DNA from: Gracilimonas sp046602855
GTDB lineage: Bacteria > Bacteroidota > Rhodothermia > Balneolales > Balneolaceae
Length of the DNA stretch: 64,000 nt
Assembly: GCF_046602855.1 (NCBI RefSeq)
Contig: NZ_JBKINJ010000003.1
Coordinates: forward strand, 74,552 to 138,551
Direction of reading: 5' to 3'
Shown here: one piece after another, positions 61,189 through 64,000 of the stretch
Position numbering within the stretch: position 1 is the first letter of the stretch
Layout of the letters: each line of letters begins with the position of its first letter
Notes under the pieces: generated by a model
What the model was told of the DNA's origin: nothing
The model's database searches: none
Seen by the model: the letters and a program-made list of their open reading frames with translations, nothing else
Program-made: the position numbers and the translations under genes

Positions 61189-63173
61189 TAGAAGTAATCC
61201 TGATCTGCCGGCTAGCGGAGAAGTATCTCGCCTATCAATAGCCGGTTGCCCATAATTAAAACACAATCCCTCCACTTTGACCCGGAATCCTTTAAAGATT
61301 TCCCCGCTTGGGGGTGTGTAAATGGTACCAGGGTTCAAGTTGCTGACTGCAACTTCGAACCCGTTCCAAAACATCGTCCGACGACTGAAACATGGGCAGG
61401 CAACCTAATCCTGCAAAGAGTCGTCTGACGAATGGGGAGATAAAAGCGGGTTGCCCGTATTCGCTACCCCTCTTTGTTTCTCCCCTTACACAGGGGAGAA
61501 GACGCTTTAGTTACTCGCTTTTTATGATTCTGCTACAGAAGCTTTTGTACTTACCACATCTTGAACCGGGATTTTCAGGATATAGAGAAGATCTACAGCA
61601 TCCACTTCAATATTGGAAGTTCCTTGTTGGATATTCGATATTAAACCAGCCTCCCCGCCTTAGACAAGGAGGGGATTGAGGGGTGGTTGGATGGTGCCAA
61701 GGGCTGGATAACTTACTGCACCATCAAAAATAATTGGAATCGCGGATTGATCGGATTGACGGATGATCACGGATTTAAATTCCATCTGACATCTGATATC
61801 TGATAGAGGGGCAGGTCGTTAAATCCTGCAAAGAGTCGTCTGATGAATGAGGGGAAAAAAGACAGGTAGCCCACATCAGCGAAGGGTTAATAAAATGTAT
61901 CACATTGCAGATTGTATTATTTGTAAACCCTTCGCTTGTGAACCGGAAGACTTCACATGTTATGGTAAATGTGATGTCTAACATTAAACCACTTCAACAT
62001 TGGAAGTTAAAAAAATCCTCTTTTGAAGGAGGTGCCGGGCTGAGCGAATGCGAAGCCTGGCGGAGGATGTGAGAGGTATAACAACGATCAGTCTCCCTAA
62101 AACAAACCCAAACTGGAAGCAGGAGCTTCCCGGAATGCATTACGAAGGAGACCTTCGTAACGAGCAAGTAAAAAACTGAGTACTGTTAACTGATCACTGA
62201 AAACTGTAAACATTCGGCCTTAGAAAAAAGACCGTTAAGAAAATGATGAAATGCAGCGTAATAAAAGAAATCATATCAATAAAAGGCAGTCATTGCGAGG
62301 AGCCCGAATGTTGAAACTAAGCATAGGCTGTTTAACGACGCGGCAATCTTCTTGCACCACTTGGGATGTTGATCAACGTCCAATTGATGGAGCATTGATT
62401 TCTTTTAGCGGAATGGAATCATTTTTAGGGCTTTTTTCGCAGCCGGGAGCTTTTGTTTCTTTTGGCGGTCCAAAAGAAAGGGGAGAGTTTTGAAAACGAA
62501 GCAATCAGCCAAATATAACCTCCCAAGCACATCAAGGAGATTGCCACAGGCTGTGTTCACTCCGTTCACAGCAGCCTTCGCAATGACCGGGTCAAAAAAG
62601 ACAAGGATCTTGGCAATTGATAGTCGGTTGCCCGTTCCAAAACTTCGTCCGACGACTGAAACATGGGCAGGCAACCTAATCCTGCAAAGAGTCGTCTGAC
62701 GAATGGGGAAAAAAAGACAGGTAGCCTGTATCAGCGAAGGGTTAATAAAATGTATCACATTGCAGAATGTATTATTTGTAAACCCTCGCTTGCGAACCGG
62801 AAGACTTCACCGGTTATGGTAAATGTGATGCTTATCATCAAACCACTTCAATATTGGATGTTCCTTGTTGGATATTCGATATTCATCGCCCCCTTCGGAC
62901 CACCGTGCTCCGTCCCCGGTCGTAAATAACTAATCACTAAAAACTCCCCCTGTAGTTTACCCATATCTTTCTTATTTTTTAGGGTTCAAAAAAAGATCAT
63001 GCAGACAGAAAGAGTTTTGACAAAGGGGGGAACATGTGCACAGACAAACCACTCGGTACTCAGTACTCAGAATTCTTTTCGGCGGCGGTCCATGGTTCCA
63101 ACTCAGAACTAAACACTAAGCGCAGCATTGACACAGTTAGATAGTTTACTCAATAAAATAAGAGGAAATTCAT
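61189..63173. repeat. Repeat-rich accessory island, third part
   Basis: No gene supported. It contains family-A stem-loops (61380-61425, 62651-62696), family-B stem-loops (61878-61980, 62733-62840), a third copy of the GCGGATTGATCGGATT block (from 61738), a REP-like element (62010-62085), AACTGA heptamers (62170-62210), copy 1 of the 111-base direct repeat (62215-62325) and a CATTGCGAGGAGC...GACGCGGCAATC palindrome class (62292-62346). Confidence 0.85.
62215..62325. repeat. 111-base direct repeat, copy 1
   Basis: From CGGCCTTAGAAAAAAGACCG to GTTGAAACTAAGCATA. Copy 2 is at 63890-64000, the same length with a handful of substitutions. It includes the widespread TCATTGCGAGGAGC motif. Confidence 0.88.
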
Positions 63174-63398
63174 ATGAGTAAAAAAAATGAACTTTTAAAG
63201 AAAGCATTAATGCTGAAGCCCAAAGAAAAAGCAAGCATGATTGAGGCGCTTATCAAAAGCCTTGATGCACCGGATGAGGCTATTGATGCATTGTGGAAGC
63301 AAGAATCTGAAAGCAGAATTGATGCCTACGAGAAAGGGGCCCTCAAGGCAGTTTCAGTGCAAGAAGCCTTTGCCAAATATCAAATTGATGCCGATTAA
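63174..63398 (+). CDS. Addiction-module antitoxin (TIGR02574-like)
   Basis: 74 residues: LLKKALMLKPKEKASMIEALIKSLDAPDEAIDALWKQE, then SRIDAYEKGALKAVSVQEAFAKY. It fits the short putative addiction-module component family commonly paired with ParE/RelE toxins. An AGAGGAAATT ribosome site precedes the ATG. Two bases separate it from the toxin gene. Confidence 0.9.
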   Translation: MSKKNELLKKALMLKPKEKASMIEALIKSLDAPDEAIDALWKQESESRIDAYEKGALKAVSVQEAFAKYQIDAD

Positions 63399-63400
63399 GT

Positions 63401-63697
63401 ATGGAAATCCGGTTATTAAATGTTGCACAGCAGGAAATGGATGAATCTTTTGAATTTTATGAAGAACAAATGGCCGGATTAGGCCATGATTTCCTTGCAG
63501 AAATACTGGCAACACTTAAAAGGATTAAACAGGATACAGACGCATGGACTCCATTTTCTAACCGTACCCGAAGATGCCTGGTAAATAGATTTCCCTTTGG
63601 GGTTGTATATCAAGTGCAAGTAGATGCAATTTTAGTAGTAGCCATTGCCCATTTACACAGAAAACCAGGCTATTGGGAAAACAGGATAGAAAAATAA
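63401..63697 (+). CDS. ParE/RelE superfamily toxin
   Basis: 98 residues: EIRLLNVAQQEMDESFEFYEEQMAGLGHDFLAEILATLKRI then RRCLVNRFPFGVVYQVQVDAILVVAIAHLHRKPGYWENR. This is the ParE/RelE fold with the conserved R..FPF.V.Y and AHxxRxPxYW tail. It forms a type II toxin-antitoxin pair with the upstream gene. Whether it hits gyrase (ParE) or mRNA (RelE) cannot be told. Confidence 0.92.
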   Translation: MEIRLLNVAQQEMDESFEFYEEQMAGLGHDFLAEILATLKRIKQDTDAWTPFSNRTRRCLVNRFPFGVVYQVQVDAILVVAIAHLHRKPGYWENRIEK

Positions 63698-64000
63698 ATA
63701 CATTAGGACTTGATAACATAATTTCAAAAAAAACATTATTAGCTTGAGAACATTGAACATCCAATTGAGAAGTAAAAGAAAAGAATCACAGATTAAATGG
63801 ATAAAGGTTGACACGGATTAAAACGTTAAACATTCAATGGTGGAAGTTGGAAGTTGGAAGTTGGATGTTCGCTGTTCATCTGTTCAAACCGGCCTTAGAA
63901 AAAAGACCGTTAAGAAAATGATGAAATGAAGCGTTAAAAAAGAAATCATATCAATAAAAGGCAGTCATTGCGAGGAGCCCGAATGTTGAAACTAAGCATA
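63698..64000. repeat. Repeat-rich end with copy 2 of the 111-base direct repeat
   Basis: No gene. GGAAGTT heptamers at 63843-63870 precede copy 2 of the direct repeat (63890-64000), which is cut by the window edge, so its full length is unknown. Confidence 0.8.

Noticed and set aside
55830..63173. CRISPR array
   Set aside because: Repeats are not of uniform 25-40 bases with unique spacers, and no cas genes are present.
55830..64000. Insertion sequence or prophage
   Set aside because: No transposase, integrase or phage structural gene can be read in any frame, despite the many repeats.

Overview
The window looks like a chromosome segment of a moderately AT-rich, aerobic, heterotrophic bacterium of the Bacteroidota/Rhodothermota side of the tree. 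A Balneolaceae-type marine or saline organism is my best guess. This is inferred from gene content (FeS-type and class II photolyases, M61 and M56-TonB peptidases, four-helix-bundle S23/IVP proteins, lipoproteins, sulfate-activation genes next to polysaccharide genes) and from heptameric intergenic repeats; no rRNA or marker phylogeny is available here.

Region 1 (1-12824, minus strand) is a phenylacetate catabolic operon read from paaA leftwards: paaA, paaB, paaC, paaD (epoxidase), paaG, a DUF4260 membrane gene, paaH, paaI, paaJ, paaY, paaZ, a dead four-helix-bundle gene and an extra enoyl-CoA hydratase. It is followed by the N-terminal part of a secreted TolB-propeller protein cut by the window edge. 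The epoxidase reductase PaaE and the ligase PaaK are not seen. Divergently, 12952-15326 carries hppD and hmgA for tyrosine to homogentisate to maleylacetoacetate.

Region 2 (15.3-25.6 kb) holds a CBS protein, an M61 peptidase with PDZ, a DUF305 lipoprotein beside an LVIVD-repeat lipoprotein, an M24 peptidase, an acyl-CoA ligase, a Stealth-type glycan phosphotransferase and a hotdog thioesterase. Region 3 (25.7-32.5 kb) is a fatty-acid beta-oxidation operon: fadD, a FadN-type HAD/ECH fusion, a four-helix-bundle cassette, thiolase and 2,4-dienoyl-CoA reductase.

Region 4 (32.5-49.8 kb) has a 50-aa membrane peptide, a secreted protein behind a six-fold 11-bp operator array, a Gfo/Idh-like protein, PspC, a BlaI/M56-TonB regulatory pair, a LOG-like protein, two different photolyases with an aldo/keto reductase between them, rarA, a macrodomain protein, an FMN reductase, an OmpR-type two-component system, a lone receiver and tRNA-Leu(UAA).

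Region 5 (49.9-55.8 kb) is a sulfate uptake and activation operon (SLC13 permease, cysQ, cysD, four-helix-bundle cassette, cysNC). Region 6 (55.8-64 kb) is a repeat-rich accessory island. It has two families of structured stem-loop repeats, tandem duplications, a degenerate tRNA-Gly, a frameshifted nucleotidyltransferase module, a Wzz-like polysaccharide gene and a ParE/RelE toxin-antitoxin pair between 111-bp direct repeats.

The most unusual pattern is that S23/IVP four-helix-bundle genes sit between genes of metabolic operons. The two intact ones are enclosed by inverted heptamer repeats, an architecture like the intervening sequences of 23S rRNA. Similar inverted repeats without a gene occur elsewhere in the window.
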